NCBI GenBank assembly: GCA_963931925.1
Contig: OZ007576.1
Coordinates: forward strand, 9,558,371-9,622,370
DNA length: 64,000 nt
Reading direction: 5' to 3'
Origin: Onchidella celtica
Lineage: Eukaryota; Mollusca; Gastropoda; Systellommatophora; Onchidiidae
A program made the translations under genes and the position numbers. This document shows positions 1-12,100 of this stretch, in pieces (the first letter of the stretch is position 1; every line of letters starts with the position of its first letter). The notes below the pieces were generated by a model that saw only the letters and a list, made by a program, of their open reading frames with translations, ran no database searches and was not told the DNA's origin.

Positions 1-1109
1 TCTCCTTCTGAGGGCACAGAGAAAAACATGTGCTACAGAAACACTGGTCATAACAGTGACAGTGCCTCAGGGCAGTGTTAGAATCCCATAATTGATATCA
101 GATATTTATAACTAGATCTGATTTGCAGTCATCATAACAAAAAACAAACAAAAACTACAAAAGAACCTCAAACTAAAATGTTATTAAAGTGGTCACCCAA
201 GTATACAAGTGTTCTATCTCTCTTAACTCCACTATTCTGAAATTTGGCTTCAAAGTTTGAGCTCCTCTAATCAAGACATAATGAAAATACAGAGCTAAAT
301 GTTATCACCTATTTAATGACAACTTATAGACTTGAAATTAAGAGAACATTACTTATATCATTGAAGTCCATTAATGACATGTATTCAGTTTTTGCAATAA
401 GTGGACATAGAACACTTGTACACTGGTGTCATGAACGTCTAGGGAACCACTACCGCAGGAAATATTTCTACAGGTGGACATTTTTCATAGAACTCAAGTG
501 CAGTCAAGCAATCTCTTGATTTGGCCATTTATGATTTCATGTTAAGAGACTCACAGCAACTATAGGAACTAGTCAACCCCCAGCAACCAAAAGTAAAGAA
601 AGCTGTTGTCTACTTATTAAACTGATGTATACATAGCCAACTCATATTCTGATGTAGACAATACAATTTTAAAAATATATGTTTCCATACCATAACCAGA
701 GACCTTAGATATAGCATAGTATCTAACCTCTCTGCTATAATCATTCAATGAAGTTTACACTTTAAGTGCAACAAACAGTTAATACATATACATCCTACAG
801 ATTCTCATGTTGTCCTGGAAACATAAACAGTTTACTATTTCTGTCAACATTGGAAAAAAACACCCATCGTCCTCACACGGACCAAAAATATGCTTAAAAG
901 ACAAAAGTAAAACTTCTCAACATTCTTTTTCCACCTCAAAAGTTTCCACCCAACCACCAACTTGAGTATCAAATAAAATCAGAAATCGAGGAGATAAAGA
1001 AACAAAGGCACCATCCACACTTGCTCAGAAAGTTGGAACTGAGCATAGCTTCTTTTTCCACATATCAACAAGTGGCGATGCCTGTGGTTTAAATACTACA
1101 AGTATATTT
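1..1109. other. AT-rich sequence, no gene recognised
   Basis: I see no conserved coding segment, splice-flanked exon, tRNA or inverted repeat here. The only open frame of note (316-519) is short and has no recognisable motif. It could be intergenic or intronic to a gene outside the window. Confidence 0.5.
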
Positions 1110-1120
1110 ATTCAGCAAGT

Positions 1121-2209
1121 AGAGAAACCAGGGTGGCAATCCAGGCAGAGAAATTCAACAGCATAGAGAATCAACCAATGAAAGAGAAGCTAGGAGACCT
1201 GGCAAGGGGAAGGCTGAAACGTACGAGCTTTATTCACAAGGCAAAGCGAATAAGAAGACAGCTATCACACCTTCTCCAGATTGCCCACCCCCTGACATCT
1301 GTACCTGAACAGATCCCTTGGAGGGAGGAGACAGAGACCCAAGTCCAGATACACACAGACGTTGATGGTGTCTTCAACAAGGGAGAACAAAGTGAAGTAG
1401 AAAGAAGAACTGCTGTACTCGGCCTACTTGATGACAAGTATCCAAGCGAATCATGGGTTCGAGTCTACACAGATGGCTCTGCTGAGAATGCTGTAACAAA
1501 CGGAGGTGCCGGAGTGTATATAGAGTATCCAGACTCGACAAGAACGGCAATTAGCATGCCAACCGGAACATTCTGCAATAATTATGGATCAGAAGCCAAA
1601 GCCCTCATGACAGCTGCCACAGAGCTTCAAGTAGAGGACAGCAACATCGTCTTCCTCACAGATGCAAGATCAGTCCTTGAGGCCCTTCAAGCTGGCAAGC
1701 TTAACGACCTGAAGAAATGTTTTACACAGCTTGGAAATAGAAGCAGGATAGTCCTACAGTGGATACCATCACATTGTGGAGTCCCAGGCAATGAGAAGGC
1801 AGACCAACTGGCCAAGGAGGGCTCCGGCCTGGAGCAGCCACAATGCCTCCTAAACTACCATGAGAAAAAAAACCTCATCAAAAACAACAGACGGCAGCAA
1901 ATAAACCAACAGGATAAATATCATCTCCTGAACAGAGAGGATCAAGTACTATTGTTCAGACTAAGAACTGGTCACAATAGGCTCCACCACCACATGTTCA
2001 CCAAGTTCAAAATAGGAACATCTGCCATATGCGAGTGCAGCCAGTCTCCTCAAAACACGGAGCATATATTGCAGAACTGCACACTCCTCTCAGCACTGCG
2101 AGAAACATATTGGCCCCAACCCACTGACCTGAATATCAAACTCTATGGTGCTCTGCCAGAACTGCAGAAAACCGTAGATTTTATTAAAAGAACAAATCTG
2201 CAGATTTAG
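1121..2209 (+). pseudogene. LINE ORF2 fragment: RNase H domain and C-terminal CCHC-like region
   Basis: An open frame runs from the 5' border of the insertion to a TAG at 2207-2209. The codon at 1133 is GTG, so there is no native start and the protein is truncated. Numbering from codon 1133, the RNase H catalytic residues look intact: Asp114 in YTDGS, Glu144 in YGSEAKAL, Asp167 in FLTDARS and Asp214 in GNEKADQLA, with His204 in IPSHCG. In the full element this domain removes RNA from the RNA-DNA hybrid during target-primed reverse transcription. Downstream lies a Cys/His cluster (CEC, then H and C) of the kind found at the end of such LINE proteins. The endonuclease and reverse transcriptase parts are missing, so it cannot move by itself. 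No host function is implied. Confidence 0.9.
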
Positions 2210-2242
2210 ATTGGTGAACGAAAGAAGAAGAAGAAGAAGAAG
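1121..2242 (+). mobile_element. 5'-truncated LINE (I/Jockey-like, with RNase H)
   Basis: This is a non-LTR retrotransposon insertion with sharp borders. An exact 11-bp direct repeat, ATTCAGCAAGT, flanks it at 1110-1120 and 2243-2253 and is the target-site duplication. The 3' end is a short (AAG)n tail at about 2221-2242 instead of poly-A. The body contains only the RNase H region and C-terminal part of ORF2, so reverse transcription stopped early. The perfect duplication and the frame open to its stop argue for a recent insertion. RNase H in ORF2 plus a simple-repeat tail is typical of I/Jockey-group clades; the exact clade is not determined. Confidence 0.92.
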
Positions 2243-2253
2243 ATTCAGCAAGT

Positions 2254-5200
2254 GAATGACAATAATAAGAATACAGCTTGGTCAGTAACCTGAATTATTT
2301 CACAGCCTTCTCAATCAGTCTGCTTAATGTGCAAAAAGACAGGAAAACTTCATGATTTTCTGAGCTTGAGACACCCCTGCTAATCTCATTTTTGCAACAT
2401 CGCAATCTTCAATATGTATAGAATACAGAAATTCAGCCAACCACTCTTTGAATGCAAAAAGCATTAATTATAAGTTCAGCTTGATGTGAATACATGCCAC
2501 TAACATGACGGTCTTGACCAATTAAAATTAATTTTTGCAATTTCGACCCAAAAAACTAATAAAAACCACTTAAACACCAAACTTTGCATTAAAAATATTA
2601 CCAGATGATGACAAAAATTTAATTTTAACTAGTGTATCAGTTTCAACTTTACAACCTAATATCTTGAGACGGCAAAATTTGTGTCATATGAATATATTTT
2701 TATATGCATTCCATAGATGTTCAACTATAATTAATTCTCTGAAAGGTTTGACTCTACAAATTAATACCAAAAAATATATTTTTAAAAAAATTTAATATAA
2801 AAACAAGATAAATCAGTAATCACTTCATTAAAAGACAAAATATGCTGCATTTACATATTTTCATCACCCATCACACCACTGTTATCAATATCAGAGAAAT
2901 ACTGAGTATGAACAAATCATCATGAAAATGAATTTTTGTCTTCAAATGTAGATTAAATTTGTGAACTTGCTTAGACAAGAACTTTTTACTTAAATGATGC
3001 TACAAGTTTTTAGTTTAGTTGTTCTAAGTTGTGTATGCTACGGTTAGTTAAACCGCCAGGTTTATAAGCGTTTTTTTTTTTTTTGGTTAAATCTAAGGCT
3101 ACATAAAACATTAGTGACAACTACATGTATACATTAGTCAGTAATACACAAACACCATACAGATCACAGATTCTCAAGGCTGGATGGCTCAAGCTCCCTG
3201 CACTGTCCAGAGGTAAAAACTCATCTTTCATGTCACATCAAATACTGTAGATAAATTTACAACAATGTACTGGCAGACCCAGATGCCCAGCATTTTTAAA
3301 GGGACCAAAGCACAGGTATACATATCAAAGGAATTTTCAAACCACTTCTATTGCTTCAAATGGTTGAATTTTACTATTCATTACCTATTTTCTGATTTTG
3401 CTATTTGAAAAAGCTAGCTGCCTTTTCCCCCACCCTTCAAGTCTGATATCTTGCTTTTTTCAGTTCTAAGTTGTTGTTGTGTTTTTTGTGAGGGGGGGGG
3501 GGGGGTTGTTGCAGCTGGACAACAAAAGGGTGCAAACCAGATGAATCATGTATAGCCTTGTCAGAATAATATTATTTCCTCTTAATGGAGAATGATTTAA
3601 TACTGCCTGTGTAAACCCAAGACAGTAAGCCACATGATAATGCACTTTGGGGAAAACTTGGGGAAAGAAGAGAGTGGTAGTTAAAAAAATTTTTAAATCC
3701 ACTTTTCAAAAGTCAACATTTGAGTTGAGTTGTTGCTCGCTGCTATTTCAGATCACCCAAGTATATTTAGTACAGGAGATACAGACTACTGTTATATAAA
3801 GCAACACTTGAGTCTCTCATCTAACCCAAGCATAGCTAGTTTATTCAATAATAATAGCAATTTGTGATGTCTGAGAACAAAATGTAATCCATTTCCATGC
3901 CATATTAGTATAATTGCTACTATGATGTCTAGGAATTCACTTCGAGTCAAACAATAACCCCCATCTCACATACAAGAAAAAATCAATGGTGACCTGACTT
4001 GACATTACAGCGCTATTCTTCAAAGCCAATTCCCCTTCCCCTCCCTGACCCTCCTCAATTTTTGTTTTTGGTCTACACAAGGGCTATAGATGTCATTGTT
4101 TCAATGTGTCCATAGATTTCTCTTTACAAACACCTCCAGATATCTCTTGGGCTATGGTGATCAGTGGACAGCAAAAAAACACTGGCCACACCCTTTCCAT
4201 TGATCAACTTGTAGACAACTTGCCCAATATAACAATGTTTAGAATGACAAAACAAAAACACCAAGTCCAATCATTATTTACTGCTTTTTTTTTACTTCTA
4301 TTGTTATAAAGTCCCTTAGCAACAGGTCAAAATCCTTTGGAGTTCGTCAGATACACTCAGATTTCATTAACATTGAGATGTTTTTCTTTAAGAGCGGATA
4401 AATAAGGCGGTCGATTTGCCCTATAAAAAAATCCATGTAACTGAGGATACAAACTAAGCCCAGCTGTTACTCATTACTATACAGGACCTATAAAATTGCC
4501 CACACAAAATAACAGATGATCTTTCAAGAGAGCACGCAACTCTCAATGTAGACTTACACTGGATCAATACCATCAGCTGTAGCCTTTAGAACAATCAATA
4601 TCACCCCATCCCTGCTTCCCACACACTTTTGTTAGCTGTTTAACTCTCTGATGATTCATCCCAAGAATAACTCTTGTGTTTTGATTCCTCACACAGATGT
4701 TTAGAAAACTGCTGTATCAGTGGAAAAGTAGAAAAGCGCAGATTTGGACAAGCGTAAATGCATCATGACAAAATTTTATCACGTCCAACCATGGCAATGA
4801 AGTTCTGCTAAGCCTTAATAATGTTAACATCATCACTAATGTTTGGGAGAAGGCTTAATTTCCTGTGAAATATAAGTATGACTAATCTGTCATTTTGCTG
4901 GCTGGTTGATACCAGTTTACACCTATCCACTAATGCTTAGACATCACAAACAAAACACATTTCCCATGTGATTTATCTTGCAAGCAATGGGCTTATTGAA
5001 TCTACCGCAAGTTATGACATCATTCTGAGACCACTTTGTCATGGATCCTATAAATTACCACTGACATCACCACAGCTGCATTATGGCTCATTGCATCAGT
5101 TGAAAACCTGATGCAGGCCAGTGGTTCAAGAAATCCATTTCTTCCGCTAAATGTCAATAAACCAATCACACACAACTAAGTTAAGCTCTGAATAACTTCT

Positions 5201-5831
5201 AACGGCACTGATAAGATCATTTTACAGATTGAAATGTCACGTTTCAATAATTAAACAAGGAGAACAAAGAAAGCTGTGTAAACATCGACTTTGGGCTTCA
5301 ATGACTAGAGAACAACAAAACCACACTATTTCAACCCTTGGGTTCTAAATCAACTGCCATGAAAATTTTATATTGGTTCCAGACACATCACCTTTATCTG
5401 ATTTAGAACAAATATGAAGTCTATTATAAATGCCATGTGTCCAACTTTACATCAAAGACACAGTTTTTTCCTTAAGCTACATAGAACAAAAATCCAGCCT
5501 GATCTATTTTCAAGGCAAACTCAACTGTGAACTGTTGATAGCTGGAGCTCACTGACAAAGACCATACAGTGATCCACATAAAAGATAATTAAAAAAACAT
5601 CAATTATCAAAGACAATTAAAAATTACAAAGCAAAAACTAAGCTGTTATTTCACAAATGGTAATCCAAAACTCAGCTGTCCAGGTAACGGTTTGCTCTTT
5701 CAAGTCTGACAGTGTTTAATGAACTTCACTGAGTGAACACAAATTCTCCCAACAGACAGTGTAATACTAGCGTCCAGGTGTTCATTCGACAGTAGCCAGG
5801 ATTATAAGTAGTACCATGCTGATATTGAAAT
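2254..5831. other. gene-free AT-rich stretch
   Basis: Nothing coding is recognised. It has a 14-base G run at 3492-3505 and a T run near 3070. It may belong to the downstream flank or a very long 3' UTR of the minus-strand syntaxin gene, but I have no transcript evidence. Confidence 0.4.
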
Positions 5832-6101
5832 CATATGTGACGCAACATGACGGTTTGGTCCGGAAGGTACAGGCCTAGTTATTGAGTAATTCCCCGACAA
5901 ACTTTTCTCAAAATTTTAGGTCTTAAAAAAAGGTGATAGTCATTAACTTGAATTGCTTATAACAGTCTGAAAATGTTCAGAATTCAATAAATCTAGCATC
6001 AAATCCAAGGGAAAAGAGTTCTCTTTCACTTGACATCAATAACTCAGTTTACCTAAAAAAATGTACCTTGTGGACCAAACCGTCATGATGCATCACATAT
6101 G
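5832..6101. mobile_element. 270-bp MITE-like element with 39-bp terminal inverted repeats
   Basis: The left arm (5832-5870) and right arm (6063-6101) are reverse complements over 39 bp with 4 mismatches. They share the core ATGACGGTTTGGTCC. The interior is about 190 bp, AT-rich and non-coding. Both ends lie in CATATG, so a TA target duplication with TGTGA-starting ends is possible, but the palindrome makes the border ambiguous. This structure fits a non-autonomous DNA transposon. The superfamily cannot be assigned without an autonomous relative. Confidence 0.82.
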
Positions 6102-9100
6102 CTAAAATAATCCTGTGAAAATGACCAGACAACCAGTACACTTCAGACTCTGAACACCTCTCATCCGCTCACATTTATTGAAACTCAAACGATGGCAACT
6201 CTTCCAATTCCATAAATTTTGGCTAACATGTAAGTAGGAGAATTGTAAAACTGTTCACTTTGTAAACAAATTACCTGTAAGTCAATAATTAAGTAGGTTT
6301 TGAGTTTTAATTTAAGCATAACATGAAAACTGACTGCCACTACGAAAATGCTTCTTTTTGCTTTCCCAACAAAGCAGGAACGCTAACATGATTAGCATTT
6401 AAGACACATTTATTTCTAAATCCATATTCCTAAAATACAGTTGGATTATTCTCTTACTATTTTAGATATGCTGCAAAACTTAATGTTTGCTTATAACAGC
6501 AACTTTGCGGGGGGGGGGACAACAACTGCAGCTAAAATATTTATTTTATGGTCAGAATTTGATTCAAATTGACATTATAACAGTTTCACCAATATGCTCA
6601 TAAATGCACAAAATAATAAATAATAAATCACACGTCACTGTCAGCATATAATACACCATCTAGTCCACCCACAAATGGGATGGAGTAGTATTCTACAAAG
6701 GAACGTACGACGTACAAACTTGGTCACAAGAAAATCATCGCCAACCTGAATGTATTACATGTGCAAACACGTGAATCATAGTACGTACAATATTAAAAAA
6801 AAAGATTTTAAAAATCATTTCCCCCTTCATTAAGATTAAAAATGTAACAGCATTTCAAACGAAATACATGTATTCATATCATCAAATGCAAAGGGCAGAT
6901 GCCAACTTTATCCATATATCAAGAATGGCAGAGAAAAGGCCTATTAACAGAAAAAAACTACAAAGAGGACAAATAACAATTATTTCATATGGTACCGGTA
7001 ATAGTATCTTCAAGACAAGATTTTATGAGCTGACTTAGTTCCAAGTATGAAATAGTTGTACCATCTTTCATTGTGCATAACATTAACTATTCTGTGTCAG
7101 ATTTCTCAAATAAGAACAAAAAAAAATTTGGCATCTCTGGCAATCTGGGAGGATGGAGAAAGAAAGGTACTGGAGATTTCTGTCAAAAAAAAAGATCCAT
7201 CTACTATTCAAAAGATAACATTAGAATTGAGATGTTGCCCATTGCTTTTCCAGTATATTAATTCATACAGAACTAGAATCTATGGAATGCCATTTTGGCC
7301 TCTTGTCCAGTAAGCTCTGGTTACTGCAATGAACAAGGTGCCAACTTTCACTGGCCGCATACGAAGCACATGAAGTTTATAAATTCTATATCCAAGTAAG
7401 AGTGCACGCTACCCAAACAAAGTCACATTTTGAACTCCTCTCCATATTTGATTTTTTGACTGTAATATCAATTACAAAACACTAAACAGCATATGGTTCT
7501 GATCATCATATTTTCATTTTCAATATTTATACATTATCAAATAGTTTCATCACTTGTAATCTGAATCAAGCATACTGTTCCTGAATGTTTGTATCCACCT
7601 AACTTGAATTTCTGAGAAACACCATCTAGCCTATAAATAGATAGTACGTCGACACAGCTATGCTATCTTTTTTCTAACAATAACAGACATTTGAAGAGTT
7701 GTATTTTCCATCAATTAATCCATTTCCTAGAATTTAAACATTTGTGGGTCAACCTTTATTCACTCTTCTGTGCTTCCTGAAAAAAATTTTCAAAAGCATA
7801 ATTAGGTAGCTAGAAACGTACAGTGACGATACGCCACACTGGCTTTTCACATCAGTGGATTTCAAATTCTGATTTTTTTACAGAAAGACGTTATTAGAGA
7901 TCAAATTGAATTTCCGCAACAATTGCTGAAAAGAAGAGTAGTTTCTATCAGAGGTGACCCTTCATGTATCCACAATGAAGTAAGCAGAATTCACAGAGAT
8001 TTAAGCCACTTTATATTGCAGACAAAATCTCTCCTGAAACTTCTGCAATGCCCGTCTAAGATTGCAAATAAAGTGATCACAATCTCACACCTTATAGAGA
8101 TACACTTGAATATTCTAAGCATTTATTTTTCTTCTATGGTCTTCAACACCTCTTTTGTCATTCACTTTGCTCTGTTCTATTTCTTCCTTTAAATCATACA
8201 TAAAGGTGAAGTGAGATGACTATTTCGTTGATACCATTGTATCACAACTTGAAGATTTAATGAATTACTTGAGTGTGTTAATTGACTTTTGACATCCCAA
8301 TTCCCACACTTAGAAACTGACTAAAAGAACCAGATGTCCAGAGATACTGACTCAAGTAACAAAATGAATTATGCAATAATGTTAGCTGACTTAATACAGC
8401 CTCGCCAATATCTGTTTCTCTATTTGAATTACATCAGTTAACTGAGGACTAGTTTGTCGAGAAGATCAATCAAATTAAATCATAGATCAGTCGAACTGAA
8501 TTCAGCTCAAGTGAACAGTGTGATGTTTGGGAAAAAGTCTATTCCACAATATTGGTGAAAGGACTATAAAAAATAAAATTATTATGCACAGTGTAACCAC
8601 TTCTTACATGAAATTTGCATGAAATCTACAGTACAGGTCAGCTAGTTAAAACCTGCACTTTATTGGGACAATTTTAATCATCTCAAGAATTTTACTTTCA
8701 TTTGAGGATTTGCAAACTAATGGCTACACATGCACATTTTCTTTATGATTAATAAGTGAGGCTTATAAAATTTAACCTGGAGACAGGAAAACAAATAATA
8801 AAAATAATAATTTCCCCGCATGACTATTGTAAATATGAGCAGCATCTGACATAATTGTGTCGTATGTATATACAGCCCCTCCGGCACAGAGGAACATCAT
8901 GTTGCTTCCTATCCAGCAGGAGAAAGATGTAATAACAAGGATGTGCGTATGAGAACTGGCATATAAATATATGTAAGTAATGGTTCAAAAATTCGAGTTG
9001 AACTGCCTAGATGAAGCACCTGTTTCCCTATTCTGACCATAATAAAGTGTGCGGGTGTAATGGACTGGTCAATAAATTTGATCCTGCACAAAAAAGTTAA

Positions 9101-12100
9101 TCAAATCCAAGCCAACATTATCCAGACAAAATGGTAGATGAAGAGTTGGCATCAGAGGCAGCTATACCTCAATCCCACCCCTCCTTTAAAAATAACATGG
9201 AGGAATTTTTACACTGCCCTTGTTTCATCCACAGGAACAAACAAAGAAACAATAACAATACAAAAAAAGAAAGCAAAATAATCATTAAATTAAATTATGA
9301 AAATGATACATCTATATGAATGCAAAAAACTCTTTGCCTTAAAACAGTGGTTCCCAAACTTTTCACAGCACAATCCAAACATGAATTTCTGGCAACCCAT
9401 CAGAAGAGTGTTCTGACAAGACCATTACACATGCTTATCTTGCACCATAATCAATGCAACACTACTCCGAGAACCAGTGTCTTAGTGCAATTAGTTATCA
9501 CGATAAAGTAACACCCTCACTGCCTTCTTTAATATTACTACATGACAAGATTAATGAATTACAAGTATCTGACTTCATCAAAATCTACACAAACATGAAA
9601 TACAATAAATATAAATATAAACCATAATCATTATAATTAACTACAAACTCAGACATGTACAACTGAAAGTTGAAAGATGTTCTCAATATTACATGTATGA
9701 TGCTGCACACTGTAAATATTGCACATAAAAAAACCAACACTGTCCCTGCACGAGGGCCGATCTCTACAGCTTTCACCCATGACTACAGCCAGGAATGGGC
9801 AGTTCTTTCTTACAGAAAAAGACACAGGGCACCATGTGAAAAATTCTGGAAATTGCTATGATTTATCTGAACCATACAACTCATCAGTGCAGGCCTGCAT
9901 ATTCACACATAAAAATATATTACTGTATGTTTGTATACTCTTACAGTGACATGGAGTTTGAGATTGGGTTCAACAGCGCATCAGCACAATAACAGCCTTT
10001 TTGCACCTTTCACCGTTTTTTGTCATTACCTTACTTTGGGTTAGTTTTCTGCTTTCAGATTCTTATAAGTAAAATCATATAAAAGTGAAATCAAAAATCT
10101 AACCAGGAAAGGCTTGTACTGACATAAAACAAGCTGCACCAAATGCGAAACACAGAATTCAGCAAAACTGCCGATCTTCTTGAGCCTTGTGAGTAAGGAC
10201 CTCTCAACCACGATCATGTAGCAATTTCACAGAAAACAACAGAGGTGATACTGCACTGTCATATCTGCCAGAAAGGATATGACAGAGTATGAGAATACCT
10301 TTTGACTCTGTGTTCTGACTGGCCGTGAGTGACAGTACAAGGGACTGCTCTCATAAAGTACTTTGGAGATCTGTACAAAAGACTGGTGTTGGTTGGATTG
10401 ATTGTATATTTAGGTACTAACACCTACCCAGAGAAAATGTCCAGATGAATGACAACATATTACACATAAATCTAAAAATGTACAATGTGCAGTACAGCAC
10501 TATCTTGTAAATTTATCCTTGACAACTGATACTAATGAGCTAATTGTGCATTTATATGGTGGACAGCTGGATAGAATGATGTCTTATTCAATGACAACTT
10601 GTACAAACAAATGATCACTCCATGGCATAGTTTGAGGTTCATGAAGAGTCAGCTCTGTAACAGCAACATTGAGTCCAGTATGGTTCATTGAGGCTTATAG
10701 GAAATCCATTGCAAATCCTGGTATTCTGGCTTATAGCATGAAGACTACATATACAAATTGATCTGGTTCTTGGACCTCACTGTTTTGTTGTTGCTGTTGC
10801 TTTCCTGTAAAACTGGCAATGCATGACAAAATGCTATGAATGAATGAAGGAGGGACAAGATGGGAGGTGCAAAGGAGAGCCATATAGTCAGATGACTGAC
10901 AAGTTTCAGCAGTTCAGAAAATCTCATCTGTTTCTTCATATACTATTCTGAAACATATTATCATCTCTGTTAATCAATACCCCTCCATCATATAATTATC
11001 TCAACCTCCTGATCTCCTGATGTGACATTAGTTCGGCTGGATGATCCTGGGTGACTTTCAAAAGACCATTTGATATTTGTCCGAAAGCTTTAGAATGTCA
11101 ATATGATGAGTTTTCTGCTTTTTTTCAATTAATACATTTCGTTATGCCTTAATAAATAAATATTGCACTGTTTGGCTTTTGTTAGACAACTAGATGCAGT
11201 CCTGAGAAATCTGTATATGTGTGTATGTGTGTATGTTCTCTTATAACTGATATGCCATTGGAAGAGAAAATAATGCAAACTGGAAGTTTCCAACTTTTAG
11301 TTACTGCTCTGGGAAAGATGATTCAGATTCAAGAAATGTGGTAGTGGTAGGCTGGCTTTCTTCTAAGCCATCGAAAGACGTACAAATTAAAATGAACAAA
11401 CACAAATTTGATAACACTCTGCTTGGTCATGACTAGTGGACAGTGGAAAAGATTGGAGTTACAAGAACAGAAACTACATGCAAAAATACATGAAAAAGTC
11501 ATTGCAATCCTCTGCAACAAAGAAATCACCCTGGTTAAAATATGAAAGTGGGAGATGTTTGGTAAAAGTCTAAAATTTCAAGCAACATACAAACATCTGC
11601 TGTAAGTCAATTAAGTATGGTCAAGTAGGCTACAGGTATTTAATTGACACTCACTGGACTCCATGAAATCACGACAATTACAACAAGACAAGAAAATTTA
11701 CCATCAAAGTAATTTAAGACAGCCACAGACTGAATACTAAACTTTTACAACATGAAAATAATCCTGCTTCACTAGATAAAGATGTGCTCTGAATTAAGTG
11801 CTTGTCACCAATTTTCATATTCATGACACAACTGAGGAGAAGCTCAACAGTCACCTGAGCTCGCAGTTCTTCTCTATTCAACACCACCGCGAGAATGTGC
11901 TCATCCACACAATCAATTCAAAATTGAAAATTAAGAAAACTTATCTGGCCAGCTCACCCATAACCCACTCTGGGTGGATGTAGCAATGTCCATATGTTTT
12001 AAGACAATGACATACTCTATAGGCTACTTTCACAAGCACAATAATGCTGCCATAGGTTTAGAAATAAAACCTAATATGTTACTTAAATTGGAATTTGTCA

